A stretch of DNA of 46,887 nucleotides from Halocafeteria seosinensis (Eukaryota > Sar > Bigyra > Bicosoecida), in contig LVLI01000613.1 of NCBI GenBank assembly GCA_001687465.1, positions 1-46,887 of the forward strand, in the 5' to 3' direction. Both the position numbers and the translations under genes were made by a program. The notes beneath the pieces are model-generated. The model worked only from the letters and a program-made list of their open reading frames with translations. It made no database searches and was not told the DNA's origin. Shown here in pieces: positions 34,477 through 44,885 of the stretch; the stretch's first letter is position 1; each line of letters begins with the position of its first letter.

Positions 34477-35755
34477 TTAGTTTTCCTTGAGAGTACCGAA
34501 AAATTTGGCCTTCTCTTCCGGGGTCTGGAAACGTCCGTGGCCAAACTTGGAAGAAGTATCGATGAACTTAATATTAGCACCTTCACGACGACGATGATCA
34601 GGTACGATAGCCTTCCTCATGGTGACTGGGCGCTTCTTGGTGCCAACGACACCGCCTTTGATCATCACCCAGTCATTACGCACAATACCGTAGTGAGGGA
34701 AGCCACCAACCGGGGTAATACCCTTCTGTGTTAAGTCCTGCGCAGTAGAAGCTGTGTTGTCGATCTCTCCTTCACTAGTGGGCTTCTTGCCAATGCGGTA
34801 AATGGCCTTGCCCTTTTCAGTTCGGTGATGGTACCCATTCTGACCCGCACGTGGGGTGGAGTAACTAACACGGGCAGGATGCCATGCACCAATACAGGCG
34901 ACCTTCCGAAGACCACGATGGGTCTTTCGCGGAAGACGACGCACACCCCAACGGGTGACGACACCCTCGAAGCCGTGACCCTTGGTAGCTCCGATCAAAT
35001 CGATTCGCTCTCCTTCTTCGAAAACAGTGTCTACGTATACCTGCTGCTCAAACAGTGTCTGAGCATAGTCTACTTTGGCGGCAATGTCTCCACCATTAAC
35101 CTGGATTTCAAAGACATGGGCCTTCTTCTGACGAAGACCAGTGAGCTGAATCTGAGTGTGGGCGATGACGCGAACAACTTGGCAGTATTTCTTGATGCGG
35201 TTGAGTTCTTCATCGATTTCTACCTTCTTCGTTTCGGCTTCGGCGTATTTCTTGGCATATTTGGTGAAGGCTTTCTTCTTACTCTTGCACCAGTTCTTGT
35301 AGAAGCGACGCTTCACTTCGTCGGAAAGGTGTTGTGCCCACACAGTGGTCAAAGTTCTGAGTCCCTTGGGTGTCTCGACGTATCCTACAACACCAACCAC
35401 CACCATGGGTGGTGTTTCCAAGATGGTTACAGCTTCTACAGCTTCCTTCTTGTCCAACTTAGAGCCAGGGCGTTGAACATCACGCAAGACGTGTGTCATA
35501 CCGGCCTTGTAGCCCATGAAAGCAGTCAAGTGGCATTGCTTGGAGCGATCGTCCTTGGGGAAAGAACGGATCTTACCACGGTGCTTGCGCGTACGCTTAC
35601 GCGGCAAGAACCCGAGGGAACCGTGACGAGGAGCTGTAAGAACATATACGCAAGATAAAAGGCGTTCAATGGTCCGTATGGGTTACACAAAGAGCACTGA
35701 AAGGTGCTGAGCACTTGGCCCTCTGAGGCTTACCTTCGAATTTACGATGCGACAT
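34477..35755 (-). CDS. RPL3: 60S ribosomal protein L3 (complete copy)
   Basis: There are two exons, 35734-35755 and 34477-35633, with a 100-nt intron in phase 1, giving about 392 residues. Exon 1 encodes only MSHRKFE plus one base, a usual RPL3 start. The body contains [11 protein letters not shown], the [17 protein letters not shown] segment and IGAWHPARV with the histidine that is modified in other eukaryotes, followed by [20 protein letters not shown]3 sits near the peptidyl-transferase centre of the large subunit. The length is normal. It lies tail-to-tail with ArgJ, 154 bp between stops. Its 5' part is duplicated in inverse orientation at the right edge of the window. Confidence 0.97.
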
Positions 35756-36225
35756 TTTGCTCTTTATTGAGGTTTTCTACCTATTTCAACACTCAAATGG
35801 TATCCTCTGTAATCCCATCTGTACAATCAACCAAAACATGAAATGAAAAATTGCCCTGGTATGACATATATCGGCTTTGATATGGGAACAGCCTCAGACA
35901 CAGCTCCAAAAAACTACAAAAGAGCAAAAGGGACACTAGCTCCCCTTCCCGTCCCCTCTATAAAAACTACAAAAAGCATAGTGGTGTTGCCCTGCACCCC
36001 TCTACTACGCTTAGCCCAGGATTTGCCGCCATTATTACGCGGTCAAAGCGCATAATTATGGATAACAGCGAACTATGGCAACAATATGTGATAGTGAGGT
36101 ACTTACCCGAATGGAACGCCTGTATACAATCCTTTACCTTCGTGTATGGTGGCCGGAAGATGCTGGTGTCACTCGGAAAACCAAGTCTCAGATAAGATTG
36201 TCGTCTTTGGTGGAATTCAACTATT
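35533..36225 (-). repeat. Left arm of the RPL3 inverted duplication
   Basis: Positions 36225 down to 35533 match 46196-46887 on the opposite strand, covering the RPL3 promoter, exon 1, intron 1 and the start of exon 2. The match is near-perfect in the gene (the 100-nt intron shows one difference) and somewhat looser upstream. Homology ends near 36225. At the gene end it is cut off by the window, so the true arm may be longer. Confidence 0.92.
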
Positions 36226-36918
36226 CAACCAGGAGTGGAGTACCACCCAACGCTAAGCGGTAAACAGTAATACACTGTATAAATACAGTATATCTATATA
36301 TCATTGATTTATTTCATGTGTACATTATTCAGGGAGATTGAGAAATACAGAACTCGCCGTTATGTCAACAAGTAATTCCGACCGAGCCAAGAAATTGAGG
36401 AGTGTATGATGTACTTCTCGTGAGGAAATAGGAATCATGTGACCCTTTGATCCTATGTCTCATAAAGTAATCAATAGGGGAATATCCTCATCTACTGTTA
36501 GCAATATAGTTTCTTATCCATCAGTGATCACGTGAGCTGCGTTGCTAACCTTGCCGGCTACATTACTTATCCTGTCCCCAAAATATACGAGAATTCAAAC
36601 AGTCATCATCTGACGGCACGTGCGAATATCTTCTTGTCAAAACACAGTCTGTCTCAAAGTACGAATAGGCCTAAGCAATTAAGCTGGCTGTAGCGTGCAT
36701 GCATCACCGGCTAGGACATCAGCATCGAGGTACTCTGCTGCTCATGACGAACGCATGGCCGTCATCCCATTTGCCCCCCTAAATCGATCCCAAATATCAG
36801 GAGGAGTGCAAATCTCCCTTGGTTCGAGCGGGAAGAGTGACATAATCATTCATGCAACATACTATCCATGGTATGACAATGATCTCTTGCGTGGCTGGCC
36901 ATCCATTGTTTGTAGATC
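35756..36918. other. RPL3 upstream region and spacer
   Basis: The first ~470 bp are the duplicated RPL3 promoter arm. A frame within it (35843-36055) has a counterpart in the other arm, but small indels change the frame after ~50 codons, so I read it as noncoding. From about 36226 to 36701 I see nothing but A/T-rich sequence. From 36702 the arm of the inner inverted repeat begins. Confidence 0.5.
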
Positions 36919-37431
36919 TCATTTCGAGCCATCCTCCACTTTTCCCTTCATATCCGCTTCCAGAGCATCGGGGTCCTTGATTATTCTTGCATCCTGTGGT
37001 ATCAGATGTGGTATACCTCGAATAATGGGATAAGCCACTCCTATCTGGTCCGAGATTAGTTCATTCGTGCTCTCCTCGTGCCGTAATTTACCCTGCAAGA
37101 TAGCATACACAGAATCGAGGTGAGGCACAGTGCTGGGAATCTTATCTTATCTGCTACAACGGACCTTGCTAATGGGACAACATAAAACATCCAAGTGCTT
37201 GATATCAAAGCTGTAAGGCTGACTGGCGCTGCTGAACCCTCTGCCGCGAAGCAGCTGCTGCATACGCCATAGTCTTCGTATTCTCAGAAACATTACGACT
37301 TTAGCCATTCAATACAAAACAGTGTGGGCAAGTATCATTAGATAAACAATATGGAAGGTGTGACCAACTCTGCAGCTTTTGCGCATGACGCGTCACGCAT
37401 GACACACCGGTCGCACAGTTGAATGCACGGC
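36702..37431. repeat. Left arm of the inner inverted repeat (PREY-like)
   Basis: This ~730-bp arm is the inverted copy of ~38651-39402. It includes one complete PREY-like gene with flanks. It shows a 12-bp gap relative to the right arm near 36732 and scattered substitutions. The two arms enclose about 1.2 kb with the HAD phosphatase gene. Confidence 0.92.
36919..37308 (-). CDS. PYURF: PREY/PYURF-like (Trm112p-fold) mitochondrial protein, left copy
   Basis: There are two exons, 37165-37308 and 36919-37092, with a 72-nt intron in phase 0, giving 105 residues. The N-terminus is basic and hydrophobic (MAKVVMFLRIRRLWRMQQLL), as in mitochondrial presequences. After the presequence come LDVLCCPISK and, across the intron, GKLRHEESTNELISDQIGVA and YPIIRGIPHLIPQDARII. 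This is the PREY/UPF0434 pattern (CPLSK-PLRYE-NELI-YPI-GIP-LIP). In animals PREY stabilises methyltransferases of complex I and coenzyme Q assembly. The length fits the family. It differs from the right copy by a few residues (one in the presequence, EES for EDS, and GKVED for GREED) and keeps an intact frame. Confidence 0.85.
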
Positions 37432-37793
37432 GAGGTGTAAATTGTTGCTGGAGCAAACGAAAGATGACCTGAGCAAGTTAGTGGTCACATCTTGGTGAAC
37501 GGACACCCCATCGCGGTTGCACTAGCAGATCAGTCTCACGAAATACCTTGGGCCAGATTCTTGGTATATAGTGGATATGGGAAGGCTCGTACTGGACAAA
37601 ACCTTTCCGCAGCGAGATTTTACCTCTGTAGCAGCTGTTCGGCCTAGATGAGTTCCGGTTCCATTCCCAATCAACGTACAGTAGTTATGCGCCGCAGCAA
37701 ACAGTTAGTTACCCGGACTACTGGTAAGTGGTATCAACAACAACTTGCACGATTTCTTTCGACACGGCTAGGGTTGAGTTCCCTGTTAAGTAG
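37432..37793. other. Loop sequence between inner repeat arm and HAD gene
   Basis: This is single-copy sequence inside the inverted repeat, downstream of the HAD phosphatase stop. I see no gene here. Confidence 0.4.
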
Positions 37794-38524
37794 CTACCGC
37801 TCCAATAGCTCATGTAACTTGAATTCATCGAGACTGTTTAGTATGAAATCAGCGTGCTTCTGATATCTATGTATATCCATTCCTTTCTCTGGTACCGCAA
37901 CCACTGTCATCCCTGCTCGTTTGGCGGATTCCACCCCTGCGGGGGAATCCTCGAAGGTTAAGCATTTCTCAGGTGGAACTCCCATTTTTCGCGCAGAGGT
38001 CAAAAAGATTTCAGGGTTTGGCTTGCCTTGTGTGATATCGTCTCCACAGGTTACATGATGCATGGGGCGAAACAATTCCCCATGAACCTCTCGTTTCTTC
38101 TGCACCGAGGTGCCGGAGCAACTCGTGGCAATGCACTGTGGAATCCCCCTCTCCTCCACCTCTTTGACGAGCTCATACGCTCCCGGTAAGGCTTCCACGT
38201 ACGGATACAGACCCTTGAAGTTTTCTTGCCATTTATCGATCAGCTCCCGGTTGGTAATTCTGTCAGTTATGGACAATCGTTCACGTACAATCTGCGCCCA
38301 GTCAGCATCTGGAAGTCCTATGATGTCCTTCTTGATGCTCCTGCAGACACACGAGTGTTTCGTTGTGACCCGCCGCTCTTCCCTGAGGTATTAGTGCTCA
38401 CTCACCAATCTAACTGGACGTCATAAGGTGCTAGAGCTTTATTCAAAGCTTGCGTCGACAGAGTCTCAGTATCTAACAGGGTACCGTCTAAATCGAATAT
38501 GACAGCTTCAATGGATCCCGACAT
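37794..38524 (-). CDS. HAD-superfamily phosphatase, HDHD1/PUDP-like (pseudouridine-5'-phosphatase group)
   Basis: There are two exons, 38406-38524 and 37794-38340, with a 65-nt intron, giving 221 residues. Motif I is FDLDGTLLDTE with both catalytic aspartates. The helical cap follows, then motif II (ATSCSG), the motif III lysine in GKPNPEIFL and motif IV in FEDSPAGVESAKRAGM. This matches the HDHD1/GPP/GS1-like group, whose members act on small phosphates such as pseudouridine 5'-phosphate, FMN or glycerol phosphate. The substrate cannot be chosen from sequence. The gene sits in the loop between the two inverted PREY arms and appears as a single copy in the window. Confidence 0.87.
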
Positions 38525-38650
38525 CGTCAGTGATGTATATTTCTATTCTTACTCCTTCTACATTTAGCTTTTACCTATATGTGAATGAACCACAACACAA
38601 ACAGCATAAGAACCAGTACACTGGCGCAGTGGCTTTCTTCAGTGGCGAGT

Positions 38651-39402
38651 CGCCGTGCATTCCACTGTGCGACCGGTGTGTCATGCGTGACGCGTCATGC
38701 ACATAAGCTGCAGAGTTGGTCACACCTTCCATATTGTTTATCTAACGATACTTGCCCACACTGCTTTGTATTGAATGGCTAAAGTCGTAATGTTTCTGAG
38801 AATACGAGGACTATGGCGTATGCAGCAGCTGCTTCGCGGCAGAGGGTTCAGCAGCGCCAGTCAGCCTTACAGCTTTGATATCAAGCACTTGGATGTTTTA
38901 TGTTGTCCCATTAGCAAGGTCCGTTGTAGCAGATAAGATAAGATTCCCAGCACTGTGCCTCACCTCGATTCTGTGTATGCTATCTTGCAGGGTAAATTAC
39001 GGCACGAGGACAGCACGAATGAACTAATCTCGGACCAGATAGGAGTGGCTTATCCCATTATTCGAGGTATACCACATCTGATACCACAGGATGCAAGAAT
39101 AATCAAGGACCCCGATGCTCTGGAAGCGGATATGAAGGGAAGAGAGGAGGATGGCTCGAAATGAGATCTACAAACAATGGATGGCGGCTTGGCTGCAGCC
39201 ACGCAAGAGATCATTGTCATACCATGGATAGTGTGTTGCATGACTATGTCTCTCTTCCCACTCGAGCGAAGGGAGACTAGCACTCCTCCTGATACTTGGG
39301 ATCGATTTAGGGGCACAAATGGGATGACGGCTATGCGTTCGTCATGAGCGGCAGAGTACCTCGATGGCGAGTCGATGCTGATGTCCTAGCCGGTAATGCA
39401 CT
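38651..39402. repeat. Right arm of the inner inverted repeat (PREY-like)
   Basis: This is the inverted match of 36702-37431. Its inner edge is at GGAATGCACGGCGACTCG read outward, and its outer edge is near ACATCAGCATCGA. It carries the second PREY-like gene. Confidence 0.92.
38775..39164 (+). CDS. PYURF: PREY/PYURF-like mitochondrial protein, right copy
   Basis: There are two exons, 38775-38918 and 38991-39164, with the same 72-nt intron position as the left copy, giving 105 residues. The ATG follows an in-frame upstream region without another start. All family motifs are retained: CCPISK, STNELI, YPIIRGIP and LIPQDARI. The product is nearly identical to the left copy. Because both copies have intact frames and matched splice sites, both could be functional. 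The promoters are duplicated too, since the arms extend ~120 bp upstream of the ATG. Confidence 0.85.
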
Positions 39403-40356
39403 CGGTTGCCGATCACTTGCAGCGCTCACGGAGAAGCCAGTAAATGTCGCCGGGGGCTGGGCCCTACTGGCTGACTGGCTTACCGGAGTATTTGAGTTAG
39501 TAACTGCAGAATTGGTAAACTACGTAACTTCTCGTAAGCAAGCAAGCGTGTATTGTGTAACAAGACGGCTACACTAAGAGGCACACGCGAAACGACAGAA
39601 GCAACCTACGGGCAACAAGACGGCGAGGACACTAAGAGAGGCAAGCGAAACTACGTACGGTACAGAAGCCAAGGGGTACAAGCGCGATGCGCAGTGCGGC
39701 ATTGCCCACGCATTGCATCCTATTTACTCGAAAATCGAGCCCATCACAGCTCCAAATCTGTGCATCGCGCTCATCGCACCCCAATTTGGCACTCGAGAAC
39801 TTTTCTTTCCAGGTCTATAATAGCATGTTGAGAGCTCTCCGAAGTATCCCAAGTGTTTATCCGGCTTGCAGACATGCGTGAGTCACTGTCGAGACTGATA
39901 TGGAGCCTTAAAAAGTATTATATTGGGTGTCTTCCTCCATAAGACAGGCTCATCCTCAGCCTACCAAGAAGCAAATTCAAGGGATGCAGCAGTCTTCCAT
40001 CAAACTACTGCCCAAAAATGAAAAAGGATTTAAAGTGTTCGGCTTTCGCTTTTGCCTCCACTTCCCTTCCTTAGCTAGCGCATAAGGCTTCGCAGGTCCC
40101 TCGTAGAGATCTACCTCAGCGGCTCAGCCGCCCTCTTCTCTGTTTCATTTGAGTCGCTTTCACAGCTGCCTTAATCAGCTCCTCAAGTACATCAATATAT
40201 TCTATTCTTCAGCTCTAATGAAACACTGGACACACCTGTTACGTATCCCGCAGCCAGGTGTCACGCTGAAGTTCTCGTTCTTCCTACGTTGTAACCTTTT
40301 GCAAAACAGACTGCACCGGAATTTCGTCTGCCCTTTCGGTGACCTCAAACAGGGTA

Positions 40357-40422
40357 GGCTCATGCCTCGAGTGCCGTTTCCGGAGTATCAATCCGGGATA
40401 TCTTAATAGGAAGAGCCTGTTC
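40357..40422 (+). repeat. 66-bp dispersed direct repeat, copy 1
   Basis: The unit runs from GGCTCATGCCTCGAGTGCC to GAGCCTGTTC. Copy 2 is at 40904-40969 with about four substitutions. It is noncoding. Confidence 0.85.
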
Positions 40423-40903
40423 GTAGTTTACAAATTCTGCAGCTAATAACTCAAGTACCCCGGTAGGAAACACATTTGTCGAGTTTGTTCGACCCTGGAT
40501 GCCCCTTAACTGAAAACAAGACAATCAATGTGCAAGATAACCGAGACAAACAGCGCTTCTTCATATTGGCTTGAAGCTGCTGCAAGAGTTAGGTGCTGTA
40601 TCACCGGGGCCTGCGCCCTATTGGATAACCAGATAGCTGGTACCAGGTGCATTGTATCATCTGCTTCTCAGCTACAGCAAGCCCACGAGCGAGAAGCATA
40701 TTTGACCCTGCTTTGTTAGCTTTTCTCGTCTTGAAGAAATTACTATTCACTCGCTCCCCAGGAGTCTATGCCACTATCGACAGGCACAGGCTCAGGAATC
40801 TCCATGCCGACCGACAGTCGTATGTCCTGGATTACATGACTTCTTGATCCACTCCAAGGGACGAGGTTCTCGTCGGAATGCGTCTACCACTACTGATAGT
40901 GAC

Positions 40904-40969
40904 GGCTCATGTCTCGAGTGCCGTTTCCGGAGTATCAATCCATGATATCTTAATAGAAAGAGCCTGTTC
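40904..40969 (+). repeat. 66-bp dispersed direct repeat, copy 2
   Basis: This is the second copy of the unit at 40357-40422, lying 547 bp downstream. It ends just before a G/C-rich string that may be a transposon end. Confidence 0.85.
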
Positions 40970-41250
40970 ATGACCAGCAGGCTCCAACCCCGCACCGGAC
41001 CGGGCCGGCCGCCCGGTTGCTCCCAAACCAGTATATGAGTTCTATCGTGTTGTATGCCCGGTGTCGGCAATGTTGCATGTTTTCTAAGCAGAAAGGAAGC
41101 TTATAAAGAATTCTCCATAATTGTGAGAGTGTGTTACGATTGCAGCAAACCAGCAGTACAAGAGGCAAGAAATAGAGGAAACACTTCGAAGTAACATTTG
41201 TTGGATCTTTCCTTGAGGATACGCACCACACTGCGCATCATTGGTTGATA

Positions 41251-44200
41251 ATGAATATGAGTGAAGAAATCAACCCAACAGTTCTGGAAGAGACCGATGA
41301 AACGCCTGGTCCCGATTTGTCCACTGTGTGGGAAGAGCTAGCACCTGCGGTGAACGGTGCAAGCTTGCTGAATGCATTACAGTATGTCAAGAAAAAGGCT
41401 GCACGAATAAAGGGTAACGCCGGTCAAATGCACGAGGAGCAATGGAAGAAATGGCTTGCTGACAGAAAGCAAGGGAGAGTCCTTCAAGACAGAAGATATA
41501 TGACTCCAGCCGAGGAGCTAACGGGGTTGGTCCCTTCGCTGGAGCAAGGCATAGATGCAAAGTTAATTCTCGATAAAGTAGTGGATGAACTGCATTTTTG
41601 GGGCCAACAGCAAAGTAAGTGAAGTTGTATGGAATGAGACGTACCTTTCTGTTTGCCCTCATACACCCTCCTTTTTTGTGGTTTCTGCCCGACACACTTA
41701 CCTTTTTTGGTGGACGACGTCCTTCAAGTTGATCATGGTCGTTGTTTTACCGAAATCAGGCGTTGGGAGAGTGATCCAGCAATGATTTGTGGGTTTTTCT
41801 GGGTCTTCTTAAACGTGCTTGCTGCGTGGATGTTGCTACCAAGGGAGGCAAGTGGTATCGTGGATGGCGGCTTTCGATCATGCACACTTACCGTTCTTGT
41901 CGTTTGAAAGAGCGCGTTTGTTGTACCCCGAGCTTTTTTGGTGGACGGCCTTCGGGATGAGGTGGTAATGGTAACAGCATAGAAGGGAGGGATAGTGATC
42001 CAGCAACAGGAAGGGCGAGTGATTCACCCGATGTTATCCCTCCCTTAGTAGAGGAAGAACTTGAACATATTTCAAAGTATGCTAATCCGCCTGACTGGTT
42101 TTGTGAGTGTGCAGTTCGTTCGCGCAAGCGACAACGTGAGGACGACAGCAGTGACCAACCAAGTAAGCAAGAGATGGATTGATAATAGATGACGCATGAC
42201 GCGTCTAGGCAACCAGTCCTAATCGTACCATGCAGACAGAGGCTTCAGAATCCAAGAATATGTTCAGAGGTTTACGTCTCCGGATGTGGGAACCAACGTG
42301 GACTTTGTCGTAAATGCGATGACGAAGAGCGGGTTCTTAGGTCCCTCGGAGTCCAATCGCGATGACATAATCCGTCAATTTATAAAGCGCCCGTTGCCCA
42401 CCTATCGGAGCCAAAATGCCCTTCAGTTTGTTGATCATATCGGCTCCAAGACGATTAAATCAATCGAACAGGCACACGCTAATCTTTGGGCGCGAGACCA
42501 GAATGTGTACCGAGTCTTCGTAATGGAGCAGCCTAGTGGCATGGGCAAAACCCACTGTATGCACTTATTGGGCATGGGAGAGAAACCAGTGCTCGTCATA
42601 CTTTGCAACGTACTGCAGAAGGGTAGCACTACCGAAAAAGCGTTGCCATGGAGATCTGCCGATGCACTGTTTTCCAATTTGAACGCAATATTGGCTGCTA
42701 ACAGTGCAGAAGTAGTATGGCACTTGGTTTCACTAGCGGCTTATGCGTACTTGTTTCTCATTCAACTGTGCTACTTGGAATATGTGACGAGCTTTATCTC
42801 AAAGCTGGAAGAGTGGACTGAACGTCAAAGACGGCTTGCAGTACTTTTCTCCTTAGGCAACGGAATAGGTGAAACACAAGTTTTTGAAACTATGCGAAGC
42901 TTCATGTCGGAGCCTGGAAACATCGAGGCTCAAACTGTCGGGGGCTTATTGTTGGAATTTCCCAAGCACGACGTCATGAAGAAACGAGGGGAAGAGTGCT
43001 GTAACCAGATATTTAAATATCTCGGTTGTGAAGCACCAATCGTTTTTGCCTTCGATGAAGTTCAACTATTCAAGGATAAACACCGTGGAGTGTTCAAGTT
43101 TCACTCGGAAGCAAGTAACAGAAATGCAAGCCGCCCTGAGGATCGAGATCTTCCCGATGCTTTATATGCGATCAAGACCACGTGCGATAAATTCCAGGGG
43201 ATTTCACCGTCTATCTATTCGGTGTTGCTCGGTACACAGACTTCGTTCCGCCAACTTGACAGTGCGCTGACAAGTTCTAACCCTCCTCGGAAACCTCTTG
43301 CTTTAAATGCTCTGGATACCATGGATATGAACGATACTAGAAACCTTGTGACGCGTTATTTCCATTTTGACGATGTTTGGGAGGCTCTGCGGAAGGACAA
43401 CGACACGTTTCTCCAGCAGTTGGAAATGCTACAGGGAAGAGGTCTATGGACAAGTTATCTGCTATCATCCCTGAATTACTCTGTTTCTAATGCCAGAGAT
43501 TGCTCTAGAGACAAGAAGGAGGAAGTTTTGTTGGCGAGCGTCAACCACGCTTACCAGAGAGCAAGAACGCGTTTGTCTGAATTAGTCAACGAGGCATTCA
43601 AGTCGAACAAAGTTATCGATGAGGACGGAAAGTACCGCAAGAGCGGAGTGTTCACAGTATTCCTGCAGCTGCTGCTTGATCTCCCACCCACTCCAGTCTC
43701 TGCAGAGGTGCTGCAGAGCCTTGTCGCAACTAGTGTCGTCCCCGTTGACGGATCCAACCAGACAGCGTTAATTGATGTAGAACCGCTCGGTAAACACATA
43801 CTTTTTGAGGCGGGAAAAAATTTGCTACAGAAACACCCGGCACAATGGATGCCCCCATTGCAAAGGACTTCGCTGAAATTTGTTTCCGAAAACTTATACG
43901 TCCAGGCCGGCGGGCTTGGTGAGGATTCTGAACTTGTGATTGCCGGTTGGATACTACTGAGATCGCTGGCCTCGAGACAGGAGAAAATTTCCTTGTGGAA
44001 GCTCTTCGAGCCCATGTTGCATTACATCACGAAGATGGCGACAGGAGGTAACACTGATCAGGCGGAGCGTGCCAAAGAAAAACTGCAGCGAACGTTTGTG
44101 AAGCTTGAATTTGGTAAGAATTCCAATCGAGCAGCTATAGAGCCACTGGTCTTTGAAATGTACCATCTTATTGACAAAATCGAGGGTTACGGTCGCTCTG

Positions 44201-44751
44201 AATTCGAATACCGCTTTCGTACTCTCCTGGTATGTTTGTTGCATGTGACCGGACCTGACCTGTTGTGTCTTTGTACCACTCCCGAGGAAAAACCTGGTGT
44301 GGTGAGTTGTCAAGTAAAAGTTCGCCACGATTGCTCGTTTCGAGAGGCGGCGATGACGACAGATCCGAATCTGTTTTACTTGACCAACCACCAAAGGAAA
44401 GAGGCGATTAACCTGCACAAAATTACGGGCGCAATATCTGATAACCGGAGGGAATTGGATTATTTGAGGCAGAAGTTGGGAAATGAGGACCCGTTCAAAA
44501 GGACTTACCGCTTTGTATGCGGCCTAGGTTTCCAGCAGAAAACATTTGATACAGCTGTGAGTGTCCTGGTGGAGGAAAGCAATAGTGGCGACAGCTACTT
44601 CCCTCTCCTCCCTTTAGACCTTAGCGCCGTTTTTCCGGAAATTTTAGCAGCCAAGCAACGTTTGTCACCTCTCCCGATCAATGATATGGCACACATGAGC
44701 CCAAAATGTTCATTGTGGTGTGGTGTGGGGAACGTAGAGTATTCCCAGTAG
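41251..44751 (+). CDS. Crinkler/RHS-type P-loop NTPase-like protein
   Basis: I join three exons: 41251-41614, 41983-42162 and 42236-44751. The introns are 368 and 73 nt, both in phase 1, and the product is about 1,019 residues. Residues 1-180 are acidic and helical, not recognised, and end in a nuclear-localisation-like SRKRQRED. A P-loop lies at about 282-287 (MEQPSGMGKTH), preceded by the R(F/L)xxP...FVDHIGSKTI lead-in and followed by a Walker-B-like IVFAFDEVQL at ~450. This spacing recalls Crinkler and trypanosome RHS-type NTPases. I cannot identify a clear nuclease domain at the C-terminus, though CQVKVRHDCSF near 690 could be a relic. No secretion signal is visible. The gene lies in the rearranged, repeat-rich part of the window. 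Function is unknown. Confidence 0.6.
41700..42008 (+). repeat. Imperfect tandem duplication spanning the intron 1 acceptor of the Crinkler-like gene
   Basis: CTTTTTTGGTGGACG near 41703 recurs near 41932, and GGGAGAGTGATCCAGCAA near 41766 recurs as GGGATAGTGATCCAGCAA near 41986. The second copy contains the acceptor I use; the first has no acceptor that keeps the frame open. This explains why the intron is five times longer than its neighbours. Confidence 0.6.
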
Positions 44752-44885
44752 ATAATCTCAACGTGCAAAGGTTAAGGTTCGTGTGTGTGTGATATTCACT
44801 ATGCAGGATGTGTGTATGTGTTACAAGACTAGCAACATGGTGCTCCTAGCAGGGCGTACCGTCTATAATACATGTAGGCCACGGT

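Larger units (their letters stand above)
39403..41250. other. 1.85-kb repeat-containing gene desert
   Basis: No credible gene is visible between the inner repeat and the Crinkler-like gene. Near 39556-39650 there is an imperfect tandem duplication built on ACAAGACGGC...CACTAAGAG...GCGAAAC. Two 66-bp direct repeats lie at 40357 and 40904. A very G/C-rich string (40979-41030) beginning CAGCAGGCTCC resembles a transposon end but has no partner here. Confidence 0.5.

Noticed and set aside
34825-35658. 277-codon plus-strand frame antisense to RPL3
   Set aside because: It is a shadow of the strongly codon-biased RPL3 gene on the other strand.
35843-36055. Plus-strand frame MKNCPGMTYIGFDMG..., with a counterpart at 46305-46577
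   Set aside because: It lies in the duplicated RPL3 promoter. The two copies agree for ~50 codons only because the DNA is duplicated; then small indels change the frame, so there is no sign of coding constraint.
39453-39475. GCCGGGGGCTGGGCCCTACTG as a transposon right end
   Set aside because: I found no matching left end or target duplication in the window; the similar GCTGACTGG at 37219 belongs to the PREY arm.
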